The notes: generated by a model not told the origin, from the sequence alone. A stretch of 55,890 nucleotides of DNA from UBA5603 sp964501315 (GCA_964501315.1 CAZCSO010000012.1:1-55890), one strand, 5' to 3'. Shown: positions 34,245-43,701, counted from the stretch's first letter. Translations and numbers: made by a program.

Positions 34245-36104
34245 CTAGCGTTGGGCAATGGCTTTTTGAAAACGTGCTAATAACGATGAATTATCCAGGT
34301 GATAGTGTTCGTAAAGTTGGTGCCACTTTCCTTGTTGGATAAATTCATCCGGTAATCCCAACAGTTCAAACTGATCCGATGAAACATGATTTTTGCTCAT
34401 CCATTCCAATAACGAACTGCCCAAACCACCGCTGATGATGGAATCCTCTATGACAAACGTTTTAAGGTTTGAATCGACAATCTTTTTAAGCGCTACTTCA
34501 TCAAACGGTTTAATAAATCGAGCGTTGTAGAGATTGGCCTTCAATTCATTTTCAGCCATCAACGCTTCGATTCGTTTGAGGTTATCACCGTAAGCAATGA
34601 CGTTGATATCGCCATCAAATCGACATTGCTCCCAGCTTCCCCAAGTTATCTCAGGCAACGAGTACGTGTCTTGATAAGTAAAATTGACGGGATGATTTGA
34701 ATACCGTAATGCAAAGGGACCTTTGGCTTCTTTGAATGCCAGATTCAAAAGCGAATAAGCCTCTAAAGGGTCTTTGGGTTGGGTAATCGTCATGTTTGGC
34801 AAATGGCGCAAATAGGCGATATCGTAGATGCCTTGATGGGTTTCGCCATCATCGCCGACAATCCCAGAACGATCGATGCCAAAGACGACGGGAGCGTTTT
34901 GACGACAAATATCGTGATTCATTTGATCATACGCACGTTGTAAAAACGATGAATAAATCGGGACAAACACCGGAATCGATTCCAATGCCATCGCACCCGA
35001 AAAACAGACAGCGAAGGCTTCACAAATGCCGACATCAATGATTTTATCGGGATGTGCCTTTTGAAAACCCAATAACTCGCTTCCGGAAATCATCGCCGGG
35101 ATGATGACGCGAAGCAAAGGAAGTTCATTGGCTTTTCTCGTTAAATACTCATTGATAATATTACTCCAAGAGTGTTCGTTTTCCGCTTTTTTTACAAGCG
35201 GTTCGCCGGTTTCAACGTTAAAAGGTTTCACGCCATGCCATTGACCGATCTTATCGGCTTCTGCCAAGGGGTAACCTTTCCCCTTTTTGGTAATCACATG
35301 AAGGACGGTCGGTTGATTCATTGTTTTAACGAAGGTAAGGTATTTAATCAAAGCTTTGATATTGTGGCCATCGATCGGCCCGTAATACTTAAACCCGAAT
35401 TCATCAAAAATGGTGGTATTCTTTGCGAATCCACGAATCATTTGTCCAACACGATTTTTGAAATCGCGGATGAAACCAGGGAAGAAACGTCCCGTTTTGG
35501 TCGCTTTTATATAGGTTTTGTTAGCACGCATCGAGTTGAGCAGTTTGGCAAACGTTCCAACATTCTTGGAAATGGACATTTCGTTATCATTGATGATGAT
35601 GATGGGAGCGAGTTCTTTTTGGTGTCCCAAAAAGTTCAATGCTTCAAAACTCAAACCACTGTTGAGAGATCCATCACCCACAACGGCAACGACTTTATAA
35701 TTCTCATTCGTCAATCGTTTTTTGTATTCAAAACCAGCCGCAGCTGCGATGGCGGTTGAGGAATGACCCGCTTCCCAGACGTCGTGAACGGATTCTTCAC
35801 GTTTGAGGTAGCCTGATAACCCATTGTACTGACGCAAGGTCGAAAATTCGTTAACCCGACCCGTCAATATTTTATGGGTATAGGCTTGATGACCCACGTC
35901 GAAAATAAGTTTATCATGAGGGGAATCAAAGACTTTGTGTAAGGCTATGGTTAGTTCGACAATTCCCAAATTGGATGAAAAATGACCACCGGTTTGCGAA
36001 ATGGATTCAATCAAAAACGAACGAATGGATTTCGCCAGTTCGTCTAATTCTTTATCATTTAGCGATTTGAGAAAAGAAGGGTCTTTAATGTTTCGTAGAT
36101 CCAT
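34245..36104 (-). CDS. dxs: 1-deoxy-D-xylulose-5-phosphate synthase
   Basis: 619 residues, the first enzyme of the MEP pathway (pyruvate plus glyceraldehyde-3-phosphate). The thiamine diphosphate site is GDGSLNSGLSFEALN, with SNLGIVELTIALH and DVGHQAYTHKILTGR at the N-terminus. The transketolase middle domain has GIDRSGIVGDDGETHQG. The C-terminal domain FVIEDSIISGGLGSSLLEW is complete. Spacing to xseB is 14 bp. Confidence 0.97.
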   Translation of the reverse strand: MDLRNIKDPSFLKSLNDKELDELAKSIRSFLIESISQTGGHFSSNLGIVELTIALHKVFDSPHDKLIFDVGHQAYTHKILTGRVNEFSTLRQYNGLSGYLKREESVHDVWEAGHSSTAIAAAAGFEYKKRLTNENYKVVAVVGDGSLNSGLSFEALNFLGHQKELAPIIIINDNEMSISKNVGTFAKLLNSMRANKTYIKATKTGRFFPGFIRDFKNRVGQMIRGFAKNTTIFDEFGFKYYGPIDGHNIKALIKYLTFVKTMNQPTVLHVITKKGKGYPLAEADKIGQWHGVKPFNVETGEPLVKKAENEHSWSNIINEYLTRKANELPLLRVIIPAMISGSELLGFQKAHPDKIIDVGICEAFAVCFSGAMALESIPVFVPIYSSFLQRAYDQMNHDICRQNAPVVFGIDRSGIVGDDGETHQGIYDIAYLRHLPNMTITQPKDPLEAYSLLNLAFKEAKGPFALRYSNHPVNFTYQDTYSLPEITWGSWEQCRFDGDINVIAYGDNLKRIEALMAENELKANLYNARFIKPFDEVALKKIVDSNLKTFVIEDSIISGGLGSSLLEWMSKNHVSSDQFELLGLPDEFIQQGKWHQLYEHYHLDNSSLLARFQKAIAQR

Positions 36105-36118
36105 GGGGCACCCCTTCG

Positions 36119-36340
36119 TTATTCTTCAAGATTTGGGAAGTCAACAATCTCGTCATCTTTCATCATTTTGACAACGATGGATTCAGCGCTTTTTAATAGA
36201 TCGTGACAATACTTGGTTAATTCGATGCCTTCTTGGTATTTGGCAATCGATTGTTGCAACTCCAGTTGGCCGGATTCTAATTCTTTGACCAATCCTTCCA
36301 ATTTTTTCATCGCGTCTTCAAAGCTTAATTTTGTTTCCAT
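36119..36340 (-). CDS. xseB: Exodeoxyribonuclease VII small subunit
   Basis: 73 residues: LSFEDAMKKLEGLVKELESGQLELQ is the family helix. The start overlaps xseA by 16 bases, so the two subunits are translated in tandem. Exo VII degrades single-stranded DNA from both ends. Confidence 0.95.
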   Translation of the reverse strand: METKLSFEDAMKKLEGLVKELESGQLELQQSIAKYQEGIELTKYCHDLLKSAESIVVKMMKDDEIVDFPNLEE

Positions 36341-37617
36341 GGCAACACATCCTTATTCAGTTTAGTGACGTCCGCCTCAACGGTACCGTCTTGAAAGGTA
36401 ACGGTAAAGGCATCGTGCAACGATAATTGTTCAACGCTTTTGATGATCACAGAGTCTTTTTTCACCAACGAGAATCCTTTTCCCATCATGACCAATGGAT
36501 TGAGGATGTTCAGTTTCTCAGAAAGATTCAAAAAGGTTGAAATCGATTGTTTGAGTTGTTGCTGAGTTACATAATCAAGGCGTGATCGAAGCGTCTGAAG
36601 TTTTTCAAAACCCTGTTTTAAACGATTGTCCGGTCGTGCTTGATTGAGCCGTTCAGTCACGTGCATTAACTGCAATTGAGCTTGTTCGGTCAACCGAGCT
36701 GGATTTTGAAACACGTAGGAACTTTCAATTTGGCGAAGTTCTTTTCGGCAAAGGTCAAGGTGACGATTCATGATTCGATGCAACATCTCTTGATGGGAAA
36801 GCAGAGACGTGACCAGTGTGGTTTGATCTGGTACGGCCAATTCCGCTGCGCCAGATGGCGTTGGCGCCCGTAAATCCGAGACAAAATCGATGATGGTCGT
36901 ATCGGTCTCATGGCCAACCGCCGAAATAATCGGTAACGTTGATTCGTAGACTGCTTTAGCAACGATTTCTTCGTTGAAGGCCCATAAATCTTCAATCGAG
37001 CCGCCACCTCTTCCGACAATCAACACATCGGCAATGCGATCTCGATTGGCTTTTTCAATCGCTTTGACGATTGAAAACTTGGCTTCTTCTCCTTGAACCA
37101 AAGCCGGATAAACTAAGACGTTGGCCAAGGGATAACGACGATTTAATATGTGAATGATGTCGCGAACCGCTGCACCGGTCGGACTGGTAATGACACCAAT
37201 GGTTCGCGGATACGTTGGAATGGGCTTTTTATGTTGAGCATCAAACCATCCTTGTGCAAGCAATTTCTGTTTAAGCGCTTCAAATGCCTGATACAAATCA
37301 CCGACGCCTTTTTCTTTCATATCGGTGATGTAAACTTGATACGTTCCCATGGGTTCGTAGATACTGACGTAGCCCTCGACCATGACCTTTGCACCGTCTT
37401 TGGGTTCAAACGTCAGCTTTTGTGTATATTGCGAAAACATCACAGCGTTAATCTGTGAGGTTTCGTCCTTAAGAGAAAGATACAGATGTCCACGACTGTG
37501 ACGCTTAAAATTCGATATTTCGGCTTGTAACCAAATGTTTTTTAAATTCTGGTCGTTGTCAAAACGGTATTTTAAGTACCGATTGAGTGCACTGACGGTG
37601 ATGGCTTTTCGTTCCAT
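36325..37617 (-). CDS. xseA: Exodeoxyribonuclease VII large subunit
   Basis: 430 residues with the OB-fold N-terminus (WLQAEISNFKRHSRGHLYLSLKDE) and the catalytic domain GVITSPTGAAVRDI, IVGRGGGSIEDLWAFN and VGHETDTTIIDFVSDLRAPTPS. Of two near ATGs, 37617 has GAGG at 8 bases and is chosen over 37623. Catalytic subunit of Exo VII. Confidence 0.96.
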   Translation of the reverse strand: MERKAITVSALNRYLKYRFDNDQNLKNIWLQAEISNFKRHSRGHLYLSLKDETSQINAVMFSQYTQKLTFEPKDGAKVMVEGYVSIYEPMGTYQVYITDMKEKGVGDLYQAFEALKQKLLAQGWFDAQHKKPIPTYPRTIGVITSPTGAAVRDIIHILNRRYPLANVLVYPALVQGEEAKFSIVKAIEKANRDRIADVLIVGRGGGSIEDLWAFNEEIVAKAVYESTLPIISAVGHETDTTIIDFVSDLRAPTPSGAAELAVPDQTTLVTSLLSHQEMLHRIMNRHLDLCRKELRQIESSYVFQNPARLTEQAQLQLMHVTERLNQARPDNRLKQGFEKLQTLRSRLDYVTQQQLKQSISTFLNLSEKLNILNPLVMMGKGFSLVKKDSVIIKSVEQLSLHDAFTVTFQDGTVEADVTKLNKDVLPWKQN

Positions 37618-37627
37618 CCGCATCGCC

Positions 37628-37999
37628 TCACTTGCCCAATTTATTTTTTATAGTGTCTAACAAACGATTGTTGAATTTTCGAGCCTTATCGTCATCTAGA
37701 TTACAAAATTTCTTCGTTAAGTCGATGGCCTCGTTGATGATGATTTCAACGGCAGTGTCCGTATAAATCATTTCGTATACCGCCAAACGAATAATCATTT
37801 TGTCGACGTAATTAATCCGGTCTATCGTCCAGTTTTCCAAATTATCAGAAATGATATGATCGAGCGAATCGGCGTGTTCTTCAATGGCTAAGATGGTTTG
37901 TCTGATATCGTCGGACATTTCGTCGCTTTCATAATTTCCATTCATGAAGCGAGCATACAATGCGGTGACGATTAATTCGCGTTTTTTTCGTTGACTCAT
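37628..37999 (-). CDS. nusB: Transcription antitermination factor NusB
   Basis: 123 residues. RELIVTALYARFMN at the N-terminus and the central INYVDKMIIRLAVYEM, EIIINEAIDLTKKFC segment match NusB, which with NusE supports rRNA antitermination. It is first in an operon resembling nusB-folD-xseA-xseB-ispA-dxs of Bacillus, here with several genes missing. Confidence 0.96.
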   Translation of the reverse strand: MSQRKKRELIVTALYARFMNGNYESDEMSDDIRQTILAIEEHADSLDHIISDNLENWTIDRINYVDKMIIRLAVYEMIYTDTAVEIIINEAIDLTKKFCNLDDDKARKFNNRLLDTIKNKLGK

Positions 38000-38027
38000 A
38001 GTCTCACCTAATCTATTTTATTGTTCT

Positions 38028-38056
38028 ATTGTAACACAAAATCATACGTTTATAAA
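38028..38056 (-). promoter_or_regulatory. Promoter of the nusB operon
   Basis: TTTATA (38051-38056), 17-bp spacer, TACAAT (38028-38033). Confidence 0.65.
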
Positions 38057-38076
38057 GAGGATTGTCGTGGCATCGT

Positions 38077-38100
38077 AAAAAAACGTGCCCTAAGGCACGC
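38077..38100 (-). terminator. Terminator of potABCD
   Basis: CGTGCC/GGCACG stem (38094-38099 with 38084-38089) with a 4-nt loop; seven Ts follow on the minus strand. Confidence 0.9.
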
Positions 38101-38106
38101 TTAATC

Positions 38107-39174
38107 TTAATTTGCTTTGGCTCTCGACAAAATGTTGACCAAGAGCTCGCTGCGATCATCGGATCCGTAGACGTACATTTGTCGATTGGATCCATCCGGA
38201 TAGGGATTGAACGTATCAAAATCATAACCATAATCCTCATCGGTAACCATGGTTTCGTAAATTTGTTCATAACAGGGTGCATAACCAATGTAATCGCTGT
38301 TTGGTAATGCGACGTCATCGGATAAGAAGAAATCGATGAACTGGTGGGCTAAGTCGACATTTTGAGCCGTTGTGGGAATAACCATGGCATCGACCCAAAC
38401 ATTGGTGGTTGTCGGAACGTAAAAATCGAAGTTAATCGTTGTTTCGTCTTCTAACGCTAAGTAATATTCAGAAAAATAATCACCCGAATAAACCAACGCC
38501 ATATCCAAGGTTCCTTGAATGACCAACGATTTTAAGTTATCCTCACCCCAGGCATAAAATTCTCCCGATTTTAAAGCATTTTCGGCCTCCAATAATTCGG
38601 CTTCGTTTTCACTGTTGACGTTGTATCCTTTGTAAAGTAGCGCACTGGCAATGGCATCTCTGGGAGAATCGTACATTCCCACTTGATAATCATTGCCGTG
38701 TTCGAATAAAGCAGCCCATTCTTCGCTTTCAATGAGTGGCTTTAATGCCGCATCATCCGTATTATACAAAATGCCAATCGTTCCCCAGGCGTAGGGAACC
38801 ATGTATTCGGAATAGCCCAATGAATCATAAAGATTATAAAGCGTCGGAATGACGGTTTGGCTACCCCAATTTGTTAATTTTGTAAAATCGATGGGTTGTA
38901 TGAGTTCCAACGATTTAAGTTTGTCAATCATGTAGTCTGAGGGAATGGCAATGTCATACGTAGAGGATCCTGCTTGGATAAGCGTGGCCATTTCTTCGTT
39001 GGAGCCCACTTCTTTGTAGACGACTTTGACGTTATAGGTTGATTCAAACTCATCCAATAAGTCACGATCAATGTAATCTCCCCAGTTTAGCACATAGAGT
39101 TTCGGTTTGGCAGTACAGGCCATAAGCGCCATGCCGGTCAGTAAAACTACCATTAAAAATACAAGTCTTTTCAT
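38107..39174 (-). CDS. potD: Spermidine/putrescine-binding lipoprotein
   Basis: 355 residues. A lipobox ALMAC (Cys at residue 20) marks a membrane-anchored binding protein. KLYVLNWGDYIDRDLLDEFE and YDIAIPSDYMIDKL are family landmarks of PotD/PotF. VPYAWGTIGILYNTD is the central hinge segment. Its start overlaps potC (ATGA). Polyamine specificity follows from family and operon, not from a ligand test. Confidence 0.92.
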   Translation of the reverse strand: MKRLVFLMVVLLTGMALMACTAKPKLYVLNWGDYIDRDLLDEFESTYNVKVVYKEVGSNEEMATLIQAGSSTYDIAIPSDYMIDKLKSLELIQPIDFTKLTNWGSQTVIPTLYNLYDSLGYSEYMVPYAWGTIGILYNTDDAALKPLIESEEWAALFEHGNDYQVGMYDSPRDAIASALLYKGYNVNSENEAELLEAENALKSGEFYAWGEDNLKSLVIQGTLDMALVYSGDYFSEYYLALEDETTINFDFYVPTTTNVWVDAMVIPTTAQNVDLAHQFIDFFLSDDVALPNSDYIGYAPCYEQIYETMVTDEDYGYDFDTFNPYPDGSNRQMYVYGSDDRSELLVNILSRAKAN

Positions 39175-39974
39175 CCGTTTTTTTCCTTTCGTATCGATTT
39201 TAGATTGATGAATAATATAATCGCAATGGTCATGAAAAAGATAATGATGTTATACGCATAGGCAGCGGGTGTGAAGCTACGTCCTCTCGATAACGACGAA
39301 TAAAGCCAAGTTGACACATTCATGTACTCTGCTCCCGAGGTGAAATAAGTGATGATGAAATCATCGATTGACATCGTGAAAGCCATCAACGCACCAGAAA
39401 TAATCCCGGTGGATATGTTCGGTAAAATGACCTTCGTCACACCTGAAATTCGTGAACAACCCAAATCCAAGGCGGCCTCATAAAGGTTTGGATCCAATCG
39501 TTTTAAACGCGGTAAAATCGATAAAATGACGTAAGGCATCGAAAAGAACACATGAGCAATTAAGACCGTTGTAAAACCCAATAGCATTCCTAACATCGAG
39601 AAGACAATCATCAAGGAAATCCCGGTTACGATATCGGGATTGACGACGGGAATGTTGTTCAAAATCATCATTTGAACGCGTCTTTTTTTCGTTAATGCAT
39701 TGATGCCAATAGCAAATAAAGTTCCTAGGATTGTGGAGATAAGGGTTGATGAGACCGCTACGGCCAACGTATTCATAATTGGTTCGTGCATCACATCATT
39801 TAAAAACAGTTCTTGGTACCATTTTAAGGAAAATCCTTCCCATGAGTACCCTTTTGTGGAAGCGTTGATGGAAAGAATAAAAATAACCACAATCGGTATA
39901 AAAATCAGAAAGTACGAGACAATCGTCGCCATTAGGCCAACGCCGTTAGGCCATTTCTTAAGCAGCGTTCTCAT
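39171..39974 (-). CDS. potC: Spermidine/putrescine ABC permease, PotC subunit
   Basis: 267 residues with six membrane helices and the EAA loop YEAALDLGCSRISGVTKVILP, which docks the ATPase. The TGA stop overlaps potD's start. It pairs with potB. Confidence 0.93.
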   Translation of the reverse strand: MRTLLKKWPNGVGLMATIVSYFLIFIPIVVIFILSINASTKGYSWEGFSLKWYQELFLNDVMHEPIMNTLAVAVSSTLISTILGTLFAIGINALTKKRRVQMMILNNIPVVNPDIVTGISLMIVFSMLGMLLGFTTVLIAHVFFSMPYVILSILPRLKRLDPNLYEAALDLGCSRISGVTKVILPNISTGIISGALMAFTMSIDDFIITYFTSGAEYMNVSTWLYSSLSRGRSFTPAAYAYNIIIFFMTIAIILFINLKSIRKEKNG

Positions 39975-40807
39975 ATTAACGTTTCTCCTTCCTTATCGAC
40001 GCGAGTAATCGCGACGAACGATAAAACAGAGAAAACCATCAATAACAAAGAAATAATGGATCCATCGTTAATCGATTGACCCGATGATCCTAATCCTTCC
40101 TTGATAAACTTCGATTCAATGATATTGCCGATTAAATTGATATTTCCTAACCCAATTCGAGCGGGCAATACAAACGAGGTCATCGCGGGAAGCATCGTCA
40201 TGATGACGCCCGACACGACGCCTCCTGATGAAAGCGGGAAAATGACTCTAAAAAAGGTTTGAACGCGGGAAGCTCCTAAATCGGAAGCAGCTTCAATCAA
40301 TTTGGAATCGAGTTTTTCCAAAACTGAAAAGATGGGGAAAATCATGAAGGGCAGATACATGGCGACTAATCCAATCAATACGCCTAATTCGCTTCCTAAA
40401 AGGTTGAACGAAATACCAAAGACATCAGAGATGATGGATTCCGGCGTAAAAATCTTTTCCCAAGCAATAATTCTGAGTAACATATTGCTCCAAAGCGGAA
40501 CAATCATCAACGCCATCAAGATTTTGCGTTTCTTTTCAGATAGCCGAGATAAGTAAAATGCTACGGGATAACCAATTGCGAAACATATGATCGTCGTTAC
40601 GATCGAATACTTTAATGAGTTCCACAGCGCATTCACAACTTGATCTTGGGCGAAAATTTGAAAATGTGAGAGCGTCAAGTCAAATACGCCGACGTTGTAT
40701 AAGTTCAAATCGCTGAATGCAAGCACAATCAACAACAACGACGGAATCAAGATGAAGAGAATCATCCATCCCAAATAAGGGACACTGTAGACTCTAAGCC
40801 GTTTCAT
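39971..40807 (-). CDS. potB: Spermidine/putrescine ABC permease, PotB subunit
   Basis: 278 residues, six predicted helices, with the EAA loop EAASDLGASRVQTFFRVIFP. It overlaps potA by 14 bases and potC by 4. Type I ABC importer. Confidence 0.93.
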   Translation of the reverse strand: MKRLRVYSVPYLGWMILFILIPSLLLIVLAFSDLNLYNVGVFDLTLSHFQIFAQDQVVNALWNSLKYSIVTTIICFAIGYPVAFYLSRLSEKKRKILMALMIVPLWSNMLLRIIAWEKIFTPESIISDVFGISFNLLGSELGVLIGLVAMYLPFMIFPIFSVLEKLDSKLIEAASDLGASRVQTFFRVIFPLSSGGVVSGVIMTMLPAMTSFVLPARIGLGNINLIGNIIESKFIKEGLGSSGQSINDGSIISLLLMVFSVLSFVAITRVDKEGETLI

Positions 40808-41846
40808 CGGAAACGCTCCGAATGATATGAATGTTTTCAGGATCCACGGTCAAACCGACTTTATCGCCGATTTTCCGGTGTTTGGTGGTGTGAATGGTAT
40901 ATTCTCTTCCAGAAACAATGACGTTGATTTCGTAATGAACACCACGGAACACCAGCGAATCGACAACACCGACTATTTTTGATTTTGAAGGTGGAGCGAA
41001 GTCAAAATCTTCAGGACGGATAATGACATCTACCGCTTGGTTAGGCTCAAATCCTTTATCAACACACTCAAATTGATGATCGCAAAATTCAACCAAATAA
41101 TCGTCAATCATCGTACCATGGAAGATATTGGACTCACCGATAAAATTCGCCACAAATCGACAATTCGGTTCATTATAGATATCTTCGGGGGTACCGATTT
41201 GCAAGATTTTACCTTGATTCATAACCACAATCGTATCCGACATGGTCAAAGCTTCTTCTTGGTCATGCGTGACGTAGACGAAGGTGATTCCTAATTCTTT
41301 TTGCATTTCTTTGAGTTCGTATTGCATTTCCTGACGTAACTTTAAATCCAATGCCCCGAGTGGTTCATCCAGTAACAAGACTTTCGGTTGATTGACCAAT
41401 GCTCTAGCGATGGCAACCCGTTGTTGTTGACCACCGGAAAGCGTCGAAATCATTCGATGTTCAAATCCTTCCAGTTTGACCAATTTAAGCATTTTTTTAA
41501 CACGCAATTCGATTTGGTCTTTCGGTGTCTTTTTTATTTTCAAGCCAAAGGCGATGTTATCGTACACATTAAGATGAGGGAATAAAGCATATTTTTGAAA
41601 ACAGGTATTGATTTCACGTTGATTGGGTTCCAAATCATTGATGATTTTTCCATCAAATTCAATCGTACCGGAATCGGGTGTTTCAAACCCACCCAACAAA
41701 CGCAAACAGGTTGTCTTACCACAACCCGAGGGACCCAATAACGTAATGAACTCATTTTCGTTAATGTAAAGGTTAAAATCATCGAGGACCAACAGATCCC
41801 CGAAACTTTTAGAAATATGATTCATTACAATCAATTTTTTACCCAT
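40794..41846 (-). CDS. potA: Spermidine/putrescine ABC ATPase
   Basis: 350 residues. Walker A GPSGCGKTTCLRLLGG, signature LSGGQQQRVAIARAL, Walker B VLLLDEPLGALDLK and the H-loop. A C-terminal TOBE-like domain starts after about residue 240. GAGG precedes the ATG. It opens potABCD behind a structured leader and a near-consensus promoter. Confidence 0.95.
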   Translation of the reverse strand: MGKKLIVMNHISKSFGDLLVLDDFNLYINENEFITLLGPSGCGKTTCLRLLGGFETPDSGTIEFDGKIINDLEPNQREINTCFQKYALFPHLNVYDNIAFGLKIKKTPKDQIELRVKKMLKLVKLEGFEHRMISTLSGGQQQRVAIARALVNQPKVLLLDEPLGALDLKLRQEMQYELKEMQKELGITFVYVTHDQEEALTMSDTIVVMNQGKILQIGTPEDIYNEPNCRFVANFIGESNIFHGTMIDDYLVEFCDHQFECVDKGFEPNQAVDVIIRPEDFDFAPPSKSKIVGVVDSLVFRGVHYEINVIVSGREYTIHTTKHRKIGDKVGLTVDPENIHIIRSVSDETA

Positions 41847-41882
41847 TTTTCAATCCTCATCTCATTAATATGAAAAGAAAAG

Positions 41883-41949
41883 GCGTTTGCTTCTTAAGTC
41901 CAATCTTCGAGCTTTTCAGCTCTTGGGTCAAACCAAATGGAACAAACGC
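41883..41949 (-). ncRNA. Candidate structured leader RNA upstream of potA
   Basis: On the minus strand, GCGTTTG (41943-41949) pairs with CAAACGC (41883-41889) to close a domain. Inside is a stem CCAA..TTGG (41923-41926 with 41900-41903) carrying GAGCT-GAAA-AGCTC (41918-41922 with 41909-41913), with a GAAA loop and an unpaired GAAGA. This looks like a folded riboswitch-type element about 37 nt before potA. I match it to no known riboswitch; a relation to the metagenomic potC RNA motif cannot be judged here. Confidence 0.45.
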
Positions 41950-41955
41950 ACTCTT

Positions 41956-41984
41956 ATTATGATATAAATTGGCTCATAAGTCAA
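41956..41984 (-). promoter_or_regulatory. Promoter of potABCD
   Basis: TTGACT (41979-41984), 17-bp spacer, CATAAT (41956-41961). Confidence 0.85.
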
Positions 41985-41992
41985 GACTTATG
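41975..41992. repeat. Perfect palindrome over the potA -35 box
   Basis: CATAAGTC and its complement (41975-41982, 41985-41992) separated by 2 bases. It covers the potA -35 box and the stop codon of the alpha-glucosidase gene. There is no T-run after it, so an operator is as likely as a terminator. Confidence 0.6.
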
Positions 41993-43679
41993 AGTGGTTT
42001 CGCCGGTAAACGTGCGCCTCATAGGGCGATAATTCCATCATTTTGGCGAGGGGTTTTTCACCGTTTTGGTTACCGATGACATACGAAAAAGCGTCTAAAT
42101 TATCGATTGTCAGCGTCATCGTTAACGGTAATTTTGAGAAGTTGCATAAAACTAAGTAATCACCGCTATCGCTGCTGTTAAGGTATGAAAAGTTTTGAAG
42201 GCTCTCTTTATCCAAGTAGACCAAATGTCCGTCCGCAATCGAATGATCTTGATTTCTAAGATTTAATAGATACCGGTAAAGCGATAGAACAGACGAGGGT
42301 TCGTTTTCTTGATTGGCAACGTTATACTGCTTAAAATCGCTGTTACAGTCAATCCAAGGCTGTACGGTTGAAAATCCGGCAAACGGCTTGCTATCCCATT
42401 GCATGGGGGTTCGCGCGTTATCGCGGCATCGATTGCGAATGACGTCAAGTGCTTCTGCTTCGCTCATGCCCCGTTGTTTCATGTTTTCAAACTCAGTAAA
42501 GACTTCGACGTCACGGAATTGATCAATCGAATCGAAAGTCACATTCGCCATGCCGATTTCTTCGCCTTGATAACAGATGGCCGATCCCGGCATCACATAC
42601 AGTGCAATGGCCAACATTTTAGCAGATACTTCCCGGTACGTTTGATCATCGCCATAGTGGCTGACAACACGGGGTTGATCATGATTGTGCCAATAAACGA
42701 CGTTCCATCCTTGTTGATCGAGCATTTGGTACCAATTGTAAAAACTGTTCTTGATTATCCGAATATCGAGCGTACCTTGCGCCCACTTACCCATCAATTG
42801 CGGGTGATGATTGCTGACATCTGCCCAACAGTGTCCGAATTGAATCAACATATTGAATTCATTGGACCCATATCCGGCGTATTTCAAGGCTTCTTCCTGA
42901 CTGGCTCCTCCTGATTCACCAATCGATAACAAATCTTTCGGAACGAAGATTCGCTTTCCTAATTCTTGTAAGTACTCGTGATGCTTTGGCAAGGATGAAA
43001 AATTTTCGTATCCGGGAAAGGCATCGGGGAAATCCCAATTCTTTTCAAGATGATTGGAGGCATCAACCCGGAAACCATCGACACCCAAATCGACCCACCA
43101 CTGTATCATCGTCATGATGTCTTCTCTCATGGCGGCATTGCGCCAATTCAAATCCGGCATCTTTTTTGAAAAGATATGAAGGTAATACTCATCCGTTGCG
43201 TCGTTATAGTCCCATGTGGGTGATCCAAACCACCCCATCCACCGAGTGGGTCGTTCTTTTTTACCCGAAGGAGCGATACGGGGTTTTTGCCAAATGTAAT
43301 AATCATGATACCGTTCAAAATCAGGATGATTCGGATCTTTCGCGGCGATAAACCAAGGATGTTCGTCCGACGTGTGATTCAAGACCAAATCGGTGATGAC
43401 TTTGATATCCAAGTCATGCGCTGCGGTAATCAACGCTTTAAAGTCGTCTAACGAACCGTAATCGTTGGATACTTTGTAAAAGTCACGAACGTCATACCCG
43501 TTATCGTCCATCGGCGAGTCGTAGTGCGGACTAATCCAGATAATACCAATTCCAAGCGCTTTTAAATACGGCAATTTGGCCTTGATACCCAACAAATCAC
43601 CGATACCGTCGTGATTCGAATCGTAAAAACTGCGTAAATAAATTTGATAGATTGTTCGATGTTTCCACCATGCGTCCAT
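41988..43679 (-). CDS. GH13 alpha-glucosidase / oligo-1,6-glucosidase
   Basis: 563 residues, the size of intracellular GH13 alpha-glucosidases. Landmarks: WWKHRTIYQIYLRSFYDSNHDGIGD, DLVLNHTSDEHPWF, catalytic Asp in VDGFRVDASN, catalytic Glu in LSIGESGGAS, transition-state Asp in HNHDQPRV. It cuts glucose from the non-reducing end of maltodextrins or isomaltose-type sugars; trehalose-6-phosphate cannot be excluded. It has its own promoter with an operator like that of malE. Ribosome binding site AGGAGG. Confidence 0.9.
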   Translation of the reverse strand: MDAWWKHRTIYQIYLRSFYDSNHDGIGDLLGIKAKLPYLKALGIGIIWISPHYDSPMDDNGYDVRDFYKVSNDYGSLDDFKALITAAHDLDIKVITDLVLNHTSDEHPWFIAAKDPNHPDFERYHDYYIWQKPRIAPSGKKERPTRWMGWFGSPTWDYNDATDEYYLHIFSKKMPDLNWRNAAMREDIMTMIQWWVDLGVDGFRVDASNHLEKNWDFPDAFPGYENFSSLPKHHEYLQELGKRIFVPKDLLSIGESGGASQEEALKYAGYGSNEFNMLIQFGHCWADVSNHHPQLMGKWAQGTLDIRIIKNSFYNWYQMLDQQGWNVVYWHNHDQPRVVSHYGDDQTYREVSAKMLAIALYVMPGSAICYQGEEIGMANVTFDSIDQFRDVEVFTEFENMKQRGMSEAEALDVIRNRCRDNARTPMQWDSKPFAGFSTVQPWIDCNSDFKQYNVANQENEPSSVLSLYRYLLNLRNQDHSIADGHLVYLDKESLQNFSYLNSSDSGDYLVLCNFSKLPLTMTLTIDNLDAFSYVIGNQNGEKPLAKMMELSPYEAHVYRRNHS

Positions 43680-43701
43680 AGAGATCCTCCTAGATTACTT
43701 C

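Noticed and set aside
35172..35759. 195-codon open frame opposite dxs
   Set aside because: Antisense to a conserved enzyme; no start signal and no recognisable motifs.
41883..41949. TPP, purine, preQ1 or fluoride riboswitch before potA
   Set aside because: None of the conserved core sequences of these classes can be found; it is kept only as an unassigned structured leader.
42399..42914. Long open frame on the plus strand opposite the alpha-glucosidase gene
   Set aside because: It is fully antisense to a clear GH13 gene, has no ribosome binding site and its translation looks like no protein family.
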